The position numbers and the translations under genes are program-made. A stretch of 64,000 nt of DNA from JAAZCI01 sp046462535 (GTDB lineage: Bacteria; Pseudomonadota; Gammaproteobacteria; Cardiobacteriales; Wohlfahrtiimonadaceae). The notes under the pieces are model-generated. The model made no database searches, was not told where the DNA came from, and saw only the letters and a program-made list of their open reading frames with translations. Of the stretch, positions 16,214-25,337 are shown piece by piece (positions within the stretch are counted from its first letter, which is position 1; the number at the start of each line of letters is the position of its first letter). Location: NCBI GenBank assembly GCA_046462535.1, contig JBKGVF010000016.1, forward strand, positions 1 through 64,000. Reading direction: 5' to 3'.

Positions 16214-16842
16214 GATTGACCTTTAAGATAGTTATTGTGGAGTAGCTGTAAGCGCTGGATTGTACCTGCTCTATTATGATTGATAATAATATCATCTGCA
16301 AACTGGCGCCGCTCAAGCCGTGAGATTTGGGCTGCAATCATCCGCTCAGCTAATGCTTGGGAGATCCCATCACGGGCCATAAGGCGTCGCAGCTGCTCCC
16401 TCTCATCAACCTCAACCACCAATACACGATCGGCAAGAGCAAGATACTCTGACCCCTCATGTAAGAGGGGAACAACAGTCAGATAGTATCCCTCCTCTAA
16501 AGGGGGGGAAATCGCCTCTTTGGTCATCTGTAAAATTTGAGGATGCATGAGCCCCTCAAGCCACTTCTTCGCATCCTGATCTGTAAAGATCCTCTCTCGC
16601 AGTGCAGCTCGATCTAACTGCAATCCTCCATCAACAATAGTGTCACCAAACTGAGCACGAATCGCCGTTAAGGTAGCGTAGCCCCGATCATTATCCGGCA
16701 CCGTTAAGGTTCGGGCTAATTGGTCGGTATCCACCACCACGGCACCTAAAGAGGCAAGGTAGTCAGAGACAAAGCTCTTCCCTGAGGCGATTCCACCTGT
16801 TAATAAGATATTGGTATTACTCCGCGCCACAACACCCCCCAT
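16210..16842 (-). CDS. coaE: Dephospho-CoA kinase
   Basis: 210 aa; phosphorylates dephospho-CoA to CoA. The P-loop GGIASGKS is at about 16-23, followed by VVDTDQLAR and the lid region RLMARDGISQALAERMIAAQ. I take the ATG at 16842, just after the pilD stop (TAG, TTG, ATG); a TTG one codon earlier is possible, as is a GTG four codons in, since none has a clean ribosome site. Tightly packed between pilD and zapD. Confidence 0.93.
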   Translation of the reverse strand: MGGVVARSNTNILLTGGIASGKSFVSDYLASLGAVVVDTDQLARTLTVPDNDRGYATLTAIRAQFGDTIVDGGLQLDRAALRERIFTDQDAKKWLEGLMHPQILQMTKEAISPPLEEGYYLTVVPLLHEGSEYLALADRVLVVEVDEREQLRRLMARDGISQALAERMIAAQISRLERRQFADDIIINHNRAGTIQRLQLLHNNYLKGQS

Positions 16843-16845
16843 CAA

Positions 16846-17781
16846 CTAGAAGGGGAAGAGTGGGAGGATCTGCTCCGAAAAGAGGAGCATAACAACACCT
16901 CCAAGTGCTAAGTAGGGACCGAAGGGAATCGGCTTATTACGATCGTGCTTAAAGAATGCTATAAGTGCAATTCCCACAATAGAGCCAATCAGTGTGGAGA
17001 GAATCACCACAGGCAAGATTGCTCCCGCCCCAAGCCATGCCCCAATTAAGGAGAGAAGCTTAAAATCCCCATGCCCCATTCCCCGCTTTTTAAAGAGGAG
17101 AAGAACAAACCAATAGATTACCCAGAAGAAGAGATACCCCACAATTGCCCCAATAAATGCGGAGGAGAAATCGATCGGGAGCACCCCAAAGTAGGCTAAA
17201 ATCAATCCTAGCCAGATCATGGGCAGTGTTAAATTATCGGGCAAAATGTAGTGCTTAAAGTCGATAAAGGTAAGTGAGATAATCACCCACACAAAGAGTA
17301 GATAACCTGCCGTTGCCCAGGTAGCACCAAAACGATAGGCCACCCCTGCTGATAATAATCCCGTTAAGAGCTCAATGAGTGGATATTGCACCGATATCTT
17401 ACTACTACATCCGGCACAGCGCCCCCGCAGCCAGAGCCAGCTTAGAAGCGGAATATTCTGTAAGCTGCTGATTTTGTGCCCACAATTTGGGCAAGCTGAG
17501 CGGGGTGTTGCTAAAAAACGATACCCCTTAACTGGCTCAGTCAGCGTCAACGCCTCTTCGGTAACCATCTGCTTATCAATCAATGGTAGACCGATCTTAC
17601 GCTTCTCCTTTAATGCCTCAGTTAAAATCATCGAGATATTAAAGTGCCACTCACTCTCAAGAATTAGTGGAAGCCTATAGATAACGACATTAAGAAAACT
17701 GCCTACTAGCAGACCAAAAAGAAAGCACCCTCCAACTAAAAAAGGTGGAAGGTGCAAAAGAGATAGTAAATTTTCAATCAT
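16846..17781 (-). CDS. pilD: Type IV prepilin peptidase / N-methyltransferase PilD
   Basis: 311 aa inner-membrane aspartic protease that cleaves prepilin leaders and methylates the new N terminus. The zinc-type Cys set is present (C97, C100, C122, C125), and both catalytic aspartates stand in FIDFKHYILPD (Asp174) and GMGHGDFKLL (Asp239, the GxGD motif). About eight hydrophobic helices are visible. It would process the three pilins at 7903-9577. It follows pilC by 21 bp. Confidence 0.96.
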   Translation of the reverse strand: MIENLLSLLHLPPFLVGGCFLFGLLVGSFLNVVIYRLPLILESEWHFNISMILTEALKEKRKIGLPLIDKQMVTEEALTLTEPVKGYRFLATPRSACPNCGHKISSLQNIPLLSWLWLRGRCAGCSSKISVQYPLIELLTGLLSAGVAYRFGATWATAGYLLFVWVIISLTFIDFKHYILPDNLTLPMIWLGLILAYFGVLPIDFSSAFIGAIVGYLFFWVIYWFVLLLFKKRGMGHGDFKLLSLIGAWLGAGAILPVVILSTLIGSIVGIALIAFFKHDRNKPIPFGPYLALGGVVMLLFSEQILPLFPF

Positions 17782-17802
17782 ATATACAATTATAGCCTTA
17801 GC

Positions 17803-19020
17803 TTAGAACATATCGCCCATTGAGAAGAGGGGTAGATACATAGCAATGATAATCCCCCCAATAATAACCCCTAAAAAGACAATTAAGAAGGGTTCAATTA
17901 GGGACATTAATGCCGCAACAGTACCATCAATATCCTCTTCATACTGCTCAGCAACACTCATTAACATCGCAGAGAGATCCCCTGCCTTCTCACCAATGCC
18001 CACCATATGAACAACCATCTCGGGGAAGAGATTAGATTGCTTCATCGCAAAGTTGAGCTCCTGCCCGATTGAGACATCATCTCGCATCTTAAGAATCGCC
18101 TCCTTAAAGAGGAGATTTCCGGCAGAGTTAGCGACTGTCTGCAGTGATGAGATCATCGGCGTTCCCGCATCGTACATTGTTGCTAATGTACGGGCAAAAA
18201 CAGCACTATTTTGCAGTGAGATAAGGTCTCCAACAATCGGAATCTTAAGGCTCATCTCATGGACTCGGTAACGTAATGTATAACTTCGCTTAATCGCCTG
18301 TCGGATTCCCCACCCAATTGCCACTATCGCTAAGAGAAGGAAGACAAAGTTTTTACTCTGCACAAACTCAGAGATATTGACAACCACCTGCGTAGGCCCG
18401 GGTAGTGCAGCACCACTTGAAGCAAAGAGATCCTCGAACACCGGCACCACCTTCCAGAGAATAACAAAGGTGATAATCAGCGCGATTGTAATAACAGCGA
18501 TAGGGTAGACAAGCGCCTTCTTAATCGCCTTTTTAATCCCTTCAGTCTTCTCTAAAAAGATAGCGAGCTGCTCAAAAACCCGCTGTAATGTACCGGACTC
18601 CTCTCCGGCATGGACGAGACCACGGAACATACTACTGAAGATCTCAGGGTGCTTATTTAGGGCACCAGCAAATCCTTCTCCACGATCAACATCAGCACGA
18701 ATCGCTAGCAGAAGCTCCCGCATACTAAGCTTAGTCATCCCCGATGCCTGCATTCCCAATGCTTCCGAGATGGGGATTCCAGCCCCCATCATCGTGGCCA
18801 TTTGGCGTGCAAAGACCATGATGTCCCCACTGTTAACCTTCCCCCCTTTTGTCGCTTTTCGCTTAGCACGATCGACACTGATGGGTTGAATCCCTTGCTG
18901 AACAATTAGGGAACGCACTTCTGAAGGGGATGCGGCACGTTGCAACCCTTCTACACGTTTACCTGAGCGATCTCGCCCTACCCACTTAAAGTCATATTCT
19001 CTTCTAACTTGTAACGCCAT
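17803..19020 (-). CDS. pilC: Type IV pilus inner-membrane platform protein PilC
   Basis: 405 aa T2SS-F family protein. Two homologous cytoplasmic domains are each followed by membrane helices; repeated motifs FARQMATMMGAGIPISEAL and FARTLATMYDAGTPMISSL mark the duplication. It anchors the PilB ATPase and feeds pilins into the fibre. The first gene of a pilC-pilD-coaE-zapD run. pilB, which usually sits just upstream, is 17 kb away at 35852-37585. Confidence 0.96.
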   Translation of the reverse strand: MALQVRREYDFKWVGRDRSGKRVEGLQRAASPSEVRSLIVQQGIQPISVDRAKRKATKGGKVNSGDIMVFARQMATMMGAGIPISEALGMQASGMTKLSMRELLLAIRADVDRGEGFAGALNKHPEIFSSMFRGLVHAGEESGTLQRVFEQLAIFLEKTEGIKKAIKKALVYPIAVITIALIITFVILWKVVPVFEDLFASSGAALPGPTQVVVNISEFVQSKNFVFLLLAIVAIGWGIRQAIKRSYTLRYRVHEMSLKIPIVGDLISLQNSAVFARTLATMYDAGTPMISSLQTVANSAGNLLFKEAILKMRDDVSIGQELNFAMKQSNLFPEMVVHMVGIGEKAGDLSAMLMSVAEQYEEDIDGTVAALMSLIEPFLIVFLGVIIGGIIIAMYLPLFSMGDMF

Positions 19021-19359
19021 AGCTACCCATTAAATATACTATTATTCAATTAACGAACCCTCCAATCATCTATAGGAGCGATCCATCTCTGCTTAAATTT
19101 AAAATTAAAGTAGCGTTAGGATAACCCTTTTACCCTATTCCATCAATCGAAAAGAGTGAAAAGCACGAACAGATCAAGAAAGATCCTTACACTTCTTTGC
19201 GGTAGAGCCCGATTCCGACAAACTCAGAGAATAAAAAATATTTTCAGAAGGTTGCCTAACCAAGCCCTCTTTTAGTGTAAAGCGCTGTAAAAGTAGCAAC
19301 AGAAGAGAGAAGCAGAAAGAGAAAGACCCAAGTACTCAATTGAATACTTGGGTCTTTGT
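19021..19359. other. Intergenic region between tRNA-Leu and pilC (339 bp)
   Basis: Holds the tRNA terminator at its right end and presumably the pilC promoter at its left end (a TATATT stretch lies about 15 bp before the ATG). I see no gene, no sigma-54 site and no repeat in the middle. Confidence 0.5.
19322..19357 (-). terminator. Terminator of the secG/tRNA-Leu transcript
   Basis: AAAGACCCAAGTA and TACTTGGGTCTTT form a perfect 13-bp stem directly after the tRNA 3' end, with T-rich sequence (TCTCTTTCT) beyond it on the minus strand. Confidence 0.9.
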
Positions 19360-19444
19360 TGGTACCGACGCCCAGATTTGAACTGGGATGCTGTTAGGCA
19401 CTACCACCTCAAGGTAGCGTGTCTACCAATTCCACCACGCCGGC
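19360..19444 (-). tRNA. tRNA-Leu(GAG)
   Basis: 85 nt. The acceptor starts GCCGGCG and ends CGTCGGT-A-CCA, with the CCA encoded in the genome. The D loop has AATTGGTAGAC, the anticodon stem-loop is CTACC-TTGAGGT-GGTAG giving anticodon GAG, a long variable arm follows, and the T arm contains GTTCAAATC. A G1-U72 pair is also present in the E. coli GAG isoacceptor. It lies next to secG, as in E. coli (leuU). Confidence 0.97.
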
Positions 19445-19469
19445 ATAAAACTAAAACTTTTGATTGATC

Positions 19470-19802
19470 CTACTCTTCGATTGCAGGTAGTGTTGTACTG
19501 CTTGAGGCACCCTCTTCTACTACAGGTAACTCTTGGGTGACACGTTCAACAACACTCTCATCACTCTTAACTTTTCCAAAGTTAAACATCATAACTAAGC
19601 TTGTAATAAAGAAGATTCCTACTAAAACTCGGGTCAACTTCTCTAAAAAATTTGCTTTACCTGCCGCACCAAAGACTGTCCCTGATGCACCCCCTCCAAA
19701 TGAGGCTCCTGCGTTAGCACCTTTCCCTTGCTGAAGGAGGACTAGCGCTATTATCGCAATGCAGATTATGATGTGTATTATGTACACTGCTGAATCAATC
19801 AT
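19470..19802 (-). CDS. secG: Preprotein translocase subunit SecG
   Basis: 110 aa with two membrane helices (about 5-22 and 57-74) joined by the glycine-rich cytoplasmic loop QQGKGANAGASFGGGASGTVFG, the SecG signature. It assists SecYE. An acidic, Ser-rich C-terminal tail follows. Lies between tpiA and tRNA-Leu, a conserved neighbourhood. Confidence 0.95.
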   Translation of the reverse strand: MIDSAVYIIHIIICIAIIALVLLQQGKGANAGASFGGGASGTVFGAAGKANFLEKLTRVLVGIFFITSLVMMFNFGKVKSDESVVERVTQELPVVEEGASSSTTLPAIEE

Positions 19803-19868
19803 GTCGTATACTATAGTCCAATTAGGTTATAAAAAAAAGCGTAATTATTGCCCACCATTTTGGGGGAA

Positions 19869-20615
19869 TTAGAGCTGCGCAATAGCGCTAAACTCCTCCG
19901 CTTTTAAGGAGGCACCACCAATTAACGCGCCATCCACCTCCTCCTCATTAAAGAGAGTGGGGGCCGAGTCACCATTGACGCTACCACCATAAACAATTCG
20001 AATAAGGGGTGAGATCTTATCACTATATTTCTCGATTGTACAGCGAAGAATTTTATGAGCATTATTTGCATCCTCAGGTGAGGCCGATTTACCTGTTCCG
20101 ATGGCCCAGATAGGCTCATAAGCGATCACCGCATCCTTAAAAGCATCAATTCCCACCTGTTCGATAACAGAGGTTAACTGACGTCTAATTACCGCCTCTG
20201 TCTCCCCTGCCTCCCGCTCTTTTGCACTCTCCCCAAGGCAGAGAACCGGCATCAACCCCTCAGCTAGCGCACGCTCAAACTTAGTAGCTACCACCTCATC
20301 ACTCTCACCGAAGAGCTCTCTACGCTCTGAGTGACCAACTAATACATACTCACAGCCACTCTCTTTTAACATAGCACCGGAGACCTCTCCTGTATAAGCG
20401 CCAGATTGGTAAGCGGCTATATTTTGCGCTCCAACCTTAATCCCACTGCCTGCTACTAAAGCAGTAACTTGTGGAATATAGAGTGTCGGTGGAAAGATCA
20501 CCACCTCCGCTGTTGGCTCTTTTAGCTGCTCTTTAATCCCTGCAATTAGGCGCTCATTCTCACTGAGAGAGCCATTCATCTTCCAGTTACCTGCAACAAA
20601 TCGTTTGCGACTCAT
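19869..20615 (-). CDS. tpiA: Triosephosphate isomerase
   Basis: 248 aa TIM barrel interconverting dihydroxyacetone phosphate and glyceraldehyde 3-phosphate. Catalytic residues are visible in GNWKMNG (Lys), LVGHSERRE (His) and IAYEPIWAIGTGKSA (Glu); the phosphate loop YGGSVN follows. Divergent from mreB across a 239-bp gap; 66 bp upstream of secG. Confidence 0.97.
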   Translation of the reverse strand: MSRKRFVAGNWKMNGSLSENERLIAGIKEQLKEPTAEVVIFPPTLYIPQVTALVAGSGIKVGAQNIAAYQSGAYTGEVSGAMLKESGCEYVLVGHSERRELFGESDEVVATKFERALAEGLMPVLCLGESAKEREAGETEAVIRRQLTSVIEQVGIDAFKDAVIAYEPIWAIGTGKSASPEDANNAHKILRCTIEKYSDKISPLIRIVYGGSVNGDSAPTLFNEEEVDGALIGGASLKAEEFSAIAQL

Positions 20616-20703
20616 TATCTATCTACCTCATCTTCAATAAATCTTGTGACAAATAAAGCATAAATGATCTCTTAAAAGAATAACACTCTTACGCCTCTTT
20701 TGT

Positions 20704-20709
20704 TATAAT
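20704..20709 (+). promoter_or_regulatory. Possible -10 box for the mreB cluster
   Basis: TATAAT in TTGTTATAATTACC, about 145 bp before mreB. No good -35 is seen at 16-18 bp. If used, it gives a long leader containing three short hairpins (20746-20757, 20771-20789, 20790-20801). Confidence 0.4.
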
Positions 20710-20854
20710 TACCCTCTCTAATTTGCTTGCCTATTGATTGAGCAGCCCTAGGTAGGGTTTTAAGTTGTAAGCCTCATCAGATCAGAGGCGCTCTGTAGAG
20801 CACCTTATGCGATACAAGCATCCTAACCGATTCGTTAATTGTAAGTAGAACATT

Positions 20855-21907
20855 ATGATCCCAAAACGTTTAAAATCTTTCTTCTCTCGCGATCTCTCTA
20901 TTGATCTTGGCACCGCCAACACACTTATCTATATGAAGGGGCAAGGCATTGTCCTCGACGAGCCCTCAGTCGTTGCAATTGAGCGCGACAAAAAGACAGG
21001 TCGCCCCCGTCTTTCGGCTGTAGGAGCAGAGGCTAAGCGAATGTTAGGGCGTACTCCCGATGGGATTGAGACGACTCGACCTCTAAAAGATGGGGTGATT
21101 GCCGATCTGCCAAAAACAGAGCGGATGTTGCAGAACTTTATCAATCAAGTACTCACTCGCAATATCTTTCTTGGACGCCCAACACCAAGAATTATAGTCT
21201 GCGTTCCCTCAGGAGCTACCCACGTAGAGCGCCGCGCAATTAAAGAGGCTGCACAGAGTGCTGGGGCTTTAGATGTGAAACTCATACCCGAACCGATGGC
21301 TGCTGCTCTTGGTGCAGGGATCCCAGTACAAGAAGCCACTGGATCGATGGTGCTCGATATTGGTGGAGGTACCTCTGAAGTTGCCGTCATGTCACTTACT
21401 GGTATTGTCTATGCTAACTCTGTTCGCATTGGTGGCGATACCTTTGATGAAGCGATTATCAATTATGTGCGACGCAACTATGGCATGCTCATTGGTGAAC
21501 CTACAGCAGAACGTATCAAGCACGATATTGGTACCGCATTCCCCACCAGCGAGATCTTAGAGACACAAGTTCGCGGCCGTAATTTAAGTGAGGGGGTGCC
21601 AAGAACGTTCACTCTCACCTCTAATGAGATCCTTGAGGCGCTTCTTGAGTCATTACAAGGCATTGTGAGCGCTGTGCGCTTAGCCCTTGAATCGACCCCT
21701 CCCGAATTAGCAGCCGATATCTCGGAGCGGGGAATCGTTATTACCGGTGGTGGCGCACTGTTGCGGAATATCGCCCAACTCATTGAAGCAGAGACTGGAT
21801 TAGATGCGATTATTGCCGATGACCCACTTACCTGTGTTGTACGTGGCGGTGGTAAAGCCCTCGAATTACATGGTCTTTATGGCAGTAATGCCTTTGGTTT
21901 AGAGTAG
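20855..21907 (+). CDS. mreB: Rod shape-determining protein MreB
   Basis: 350 aa bacterial actin that steers lateral wall synthesis. It has the phosphate-1 motif IDLGTANT, phosphate-2 LDIGGGTSEVAV, and adenosine loop ITGGGALL. An N-terminal amphipathic stretch (SFFSRDLS) fits membrane binding. First gene of a rightward elongasome cluster through dacA. Confidence 0.98.
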   Translation: MIPKRLKSFFSRDLSIDLGTANTLIYMKGQGIVLDEPSVVAIERDKKTGRPRLSAVGAEAKRMLGRTPDGIETTRPLKDGVIADLPKTERMLQNFINQVLTRNIFLGRPTPRIIVCVPSGATHVERRAIKEAAQSAGALDVKLIPEPMAAALGAGIPVQEATGSMVLDIGGGTSEVAVMSLTGIVYANSVRIGGDTFDEAIINYVRRNYGMLIGEPTAERIKHDIGTAFPTSEILETQVRGRNLSEGVPRTFTLTSNEILEALLESLQGIVSAVRLALESTPPELAADISERGIVITGGGALLRNIAQLIEAETGLDAIIADDPLTCVVRGGGKALELHGLYGSNAFGLE

Positions 21908-21939
21908 CCCTTTGCCATTAATAATATTAAGGCTGACGC

Positions 21940-22782
21940 ATGAGTAGTGAAGAGAAGATCATTGCCAACTACACGTGGCTTAAGGTTAAGACATTACTAC
22001 TCTGCCTCTTTTCCCTCTTTCTAATGGCTATTGACCATCGTACAGAGAAGCTCACCCCTATTCGTTATGTTGGCTCCTATCTTACCGCCCCCTTGCATAA
22101 GATTGCAGAAGTCCCTTCCAATTTTTTTAGCGCAATAAAGCACTGGGTGCGGGATAAAGATGCGCTAATTCAGGAGATCAACGCACTTAAAAAGCGGGAG
22201 CTCTACCTCTCTTATGAGACACAAAAGATGGCCTCATTAACTGCCGAGAATAATCGTCTCCGCCTCCTGCTTAAATCATCGGTACGCATTGATGAGCCTA
22301 CGCTAATTGCTAAGTTAGTGAATATCAGCACCGACCCCTATCGCCACATCATAACGCTTAATCAAGGTGAGCGGGAGCAGATTGCTGTTAATCAGGCCGT
22401 ACTCAATAGTGATGGAATTATTGGCCAGATTATTGAAGCAAATCCCCACTATAGTCAGGCTATCCTCATTACTGATCCCCACCACTCACTTCCCGTAGAG
22501 ATTAACCGAAATGGGGTGCGTGGCCTGGCAATGGGCAATGGGAAGCTCAATCAGATTGATATTCGCAATATCTCAATAGAGGATGACGTTCGAGTGGGCG
22601 ATCTCTTAGTGACCTCGGGCTTAGGTGGGCGCTTCCCCCATGGCTATCCCGTCGCTACCATCACCTCTATTGATGTGGACTCAACAGGGTACTTTGCCAA
22701 AATCATTGCCACCCCAACCGCTAATCTTGATCGTATTCGCGAGGTGCTGGTAATTCTTAATCCCCAAGAGGGGGAGCGATAG
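21940..22782 (+). CDS. mreC: Rod shape-determining protein MreC
   Basis: 280 aa bitopic protein: a short cytoplasmic start, one membrane helix (about 15-30), a coiled coil around residues 70-110 (ALIQEINALKKRELYL to LTAENNRLRLLL), then a periplasmic beta domain with GEREQIAVNQAVLNSDGIIGQ and VTSGLGGRFPHGYPVATI. It links MreB/MreD to PBP2. 32 bp after mreB. Confidence 0.95.
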   Translation: MSSEEKIIANYTWLKVKTLLLCLFSLFLMAIDHRTEKLTPIRYVGSYLTAPLHKIAEVPSNFFSAIKHWVRDKDALIQEINALKKRELYLSYETQKMASLTAENNRLRLLLKSSVRIDEPTLIAKLVNISTDPYRHIITLNQGEREQIAVNQAVLNSDGIIGQIIEANPHYSQAILITDPHHSLPVEINRNGVRGLAMGNGKLNQIDIRNISIEDDVRVGDLLVTSGLGGRFPHGYPVATITSIDVDSTGYFAKIIATPTANLDRIREVLVILNPQEGER

Positions 22783-22851
22783 TACTCCTCACTCAATTGA
22801 TGGTAGAATTTCTCACAATAATTTATGGTGAACTGGTGAATAGGTAGTGGC

Positions 22852-23334
22852 ATGAAACGACCAATAACAATTCTTTTAACTCTACTGCTCGGGATTCTGC
22901 TCGATCTTATTCCAATGACCCGCCATCTTGAGGCGATCCGCCCCCACTGGACCTTAATGATTGTTATGTTCTGGGCCCTCTACCTTGAAAACCTCTTTAG
23001 TGTCGGCACTGCTTGGCTGGTTGGGCTCTTTCTCGATCTTACCAAGTCCTATATCTTTGGTCTGCATGGATTTATCTTTGCACTTGCCACCTTTTTAGTG
23101 AAAAAGTATTACCTGTGGCTGAAAGGTTTAACCCACTTAGAGCTGACCGTCTTAACAATTATTATCTTTCTAATTCAGACTGTTGCCACCACTTGGATCA
23201 ATGGCTTTTTAGGAAGCACCAGCCCCTATCCACACCTCTGGTTCCTCCCTATTATCAGCTCAACCCTGTTGTGGCCATTAATAAGCAATCTCTTAAATGA
23301 GCTCTGCGTTATGTTAAATATTGATCATAAATGA
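22852..23334 (+). CDS. mreD: Rod shape-determining protein MreD
   Basis: 160 aa, with about five hydrophobic helices and the family block IRPHWTLMIVMFWALYL. A partner of MreC in the elongasome. Its stop overlaps the mrdA start (ATGA arrangement), which implies coupled translation. Confidence 0.92.
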   Translation: MKRPITILLTLLLGILLDLIPMTRHLEAIRPHWTLMIVMFWALYLENLFSVGTAWLVGLFLDLTKSYIFGLHGFIFALATFLVKKYYLWLKGLTHLELTVLTIIIFLIQTVATTWINGFLGSTSPYPHLWFLPIISSTLLWPLISNLLNELCVMLNIDHK

Positions 23335-25253
23335 GTTACTTTGGAAATGATGCCCAGAGCATCCGCCGAACACAGTTAAAAAATGATCGCCTCTTTCGGA
23401 GTCGGGCACTCTTCAGCCTGCTCTTTATTGTGATCTGCTTTGCTATTTTATGGGGGCAACTCTTCACCCTACAGATTGTAGAGCATGAGAAGTATCAGAC
23501 TCTCTCTGATCAAAATCGTATTAAACTGATGCCTCTTCCCCCCACACGCGGACAGATTTTTGATCGGAATGGGAAGGTGCTAGCTACTAATATCCCCTCA
23601 TATGACTTAGAGGTAGTAAAGCAGGATATTCCTCCCCGAGAACAGATAGAGACCTTAGTTGAGAAGGTGGAGAAGATTATCCCCCTCACCCAACAAGAGA
23701 AAGAGCGCTTCTACAGAGCATTTCAACGCGCACAGATTCAGGAGGCTACTCCGCTAAAAGAGGAGCTTACTGATGTGGAGATTGCTAAAATTGCCGTCAA
23801 TCTCCATCACCTCAATGGCATTCATATCACCCCAAAACTGACCCGCTTCTACCCCTATCGTGCCCATGCCGTCCATGCCCTTGGTTATGTGGGTCGTATC
23901 GACGAACGGGATCTTAAAGAGATCGCCGACAACCACCTTGAGAAGGAGTATACCGGTATCTCTCATATTGGTAAACGGGGCGCGGAGAAGAGCTTTGAGC
24001 ATCTTCTTCGGGGCAAAGTTGGGTATGAACAGGTGGAGACCAGCTCTAATGGGCGTATTGTGCGAAAAATTAGTGAAACCCCACCCCTACCTGGTAATAA
24101 TATCTATCTCACCATCGATATCGATCTACAGATCTTAGCTGAAGAGGCGATGGAGGATTATAATGGTGCACTTGTGGCACAAGATCCCCGTACAGGTGAG
24201 ATATTAGCCTTTGTCTCTAAACCAATTTATGATCCTAACCTCTTTGTGAGTGGGATCAGTCAGAAGGATTTCGATGCCCTCAATTACGATATTAATACCC
24301 CCTTCCTTAACCGTGTAATGCAGGGGCGCTACCCTCCCGGATCGGTCATTAAGCCACAGATAGCACTTGCAGGACTCAATAGTGGAGAGATTACCCCATC
24401 AAGCACCATTATGTGTGGAGGGCACTATCAGGTAGAGGGGGATAGCCACCGTTTCCGAGATCATGGTGCCCATGGCCGTCTTAATATCTATGGCGCTATG
24501 GAGCGCTCTTGCAATGTCTACTTCTACGATCTTGCCTATAACTTAGGGATTACTCCAATGATTGAGTTCTTGAAAGATTTCTCTTTAGGTACCCCCACTC
24601 AGATCGATCTATTAGGTGAATCCTCTGGCGTTGCTCCTACCCCTGAATATAAACGCAGCCGCCACAATACCCCCTGGTACGCTGGAGATACCGTAACCGC
24701 TGGAATAGGGCAGAGTTATTGGCTCACCACCCCCCTACAAATCAATCAAGCCACAGCGATTATAGCAATGGCTGGAAAAAACTATACGCCCCATATCCTA
24801 CGCTCCTTTGCACGCCCTAACTCAGAGACTCAATACACTATTCCCCTACGCCCCATTAAACCAATTCATCTAAAAAATGAGGAGCACTGGCAAGTTATTC
24901 AAGAATCGATGGAGCGGGTCGTTCATGGCTCACGGGGAACCGCTCGCTCCTTAAATCGTAATCTTGATTATCGCTTAGCAGGGAAGACAGGTACCGCACA
25001 GGTCAAGAGTATTGCGCAAGGGGAACGGTATAATCAGGATGAGCTCGATCGACGTCACCATGATCATGCCTGGTTCTCAGCCTATGCGCCTGCAGAGAAT
25101 CCTCAAATTGTTGTTACTGCCTTAGTAGAGAATGGCGGATCTGCTGCACGCACATCGGGCCCCATGGTTCGGACCGTTATTGATGCTTGGCTCTCTCAGT
25201 CATATAAGGAGGAGGTACGCTCACCCGATAATAAGGACTCCTCCCCTCCTTAA
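23331..25253 (+). CDS. mrdA: Peptidoglycan D,D-transpeptidase MrdA (PBP2)
   Basis: 640 aa class B penicillin-binding protein for lateral wall elongation. A single membrane helix (about 29-48) is followed by the non-catalytic domain starting LPPTRGQIFDRNG, then the transpeptidase domain with SVIK (Ser338), SCN (393-395) and KTGT (552-555). It works with RodA, encoded 84 bp downstream. Confidence 0.96.
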   Translation: MSYFGNDAQSIRRTQLKNDRLFRSRALFSLLFIVICFAILWGQLFTLQIVEHEKYQTLSDQNRIKLMPLPPTRGQIFDRNGKVLATNIPSYDLEVVKQDIPPREQIETLVEKVEKIIPLTQQEKERFYRAFQRAQIQEATPLKEELTDVEIAKIAVNLHHLNGIHITPKLTRFYPYRAHAVHALGYVGRIDERDLKEIADNHLEKEYTGISHIGKRGAEKSFEHLLRGKVGYEQVETSSNGRIVRKISETPPLPGNNIYLTIDIDLQILAEEAMEDYNGALVAQDPRTGEILAFVSKPIYDPNLFVSGISQKDFDALNYDINTPFLNRVMQGRYPPGSVIKPQIALAGLNSGEITPSSTIMCGGHYQVEGDSHRFRDHGAHGRLNIYGAMERSCNVYFYDLAYNLGITPMIEFLKDFSLGTPTQIDLLGESSGVAPTPEYKRSRHNTPWYAGDTVTAGIGQSYWLTTPLQINQATAIIAMAGKNYTPHILRSFARPNSETQYTIPLRPIKPIHLKNEEHWQVIQESMERVVHGSRGTARSLNRNLDYRLAGKTGTAQVKSIAQGERYNQDELDRRHHDHAWFSAYAPAENPQIVVTALVENGGSAARTSGPMVRTVIDAWLSQSYKEEVRSPDNKDSSPP

Positions 25254-25337
25254 CATAAGGATCCTTGTTATACTGACCCCCACAATCGGTAAACGTAGTA
25301 GGCGTACTCTCTATTTTCAGAAGGATTTAACGCATCA

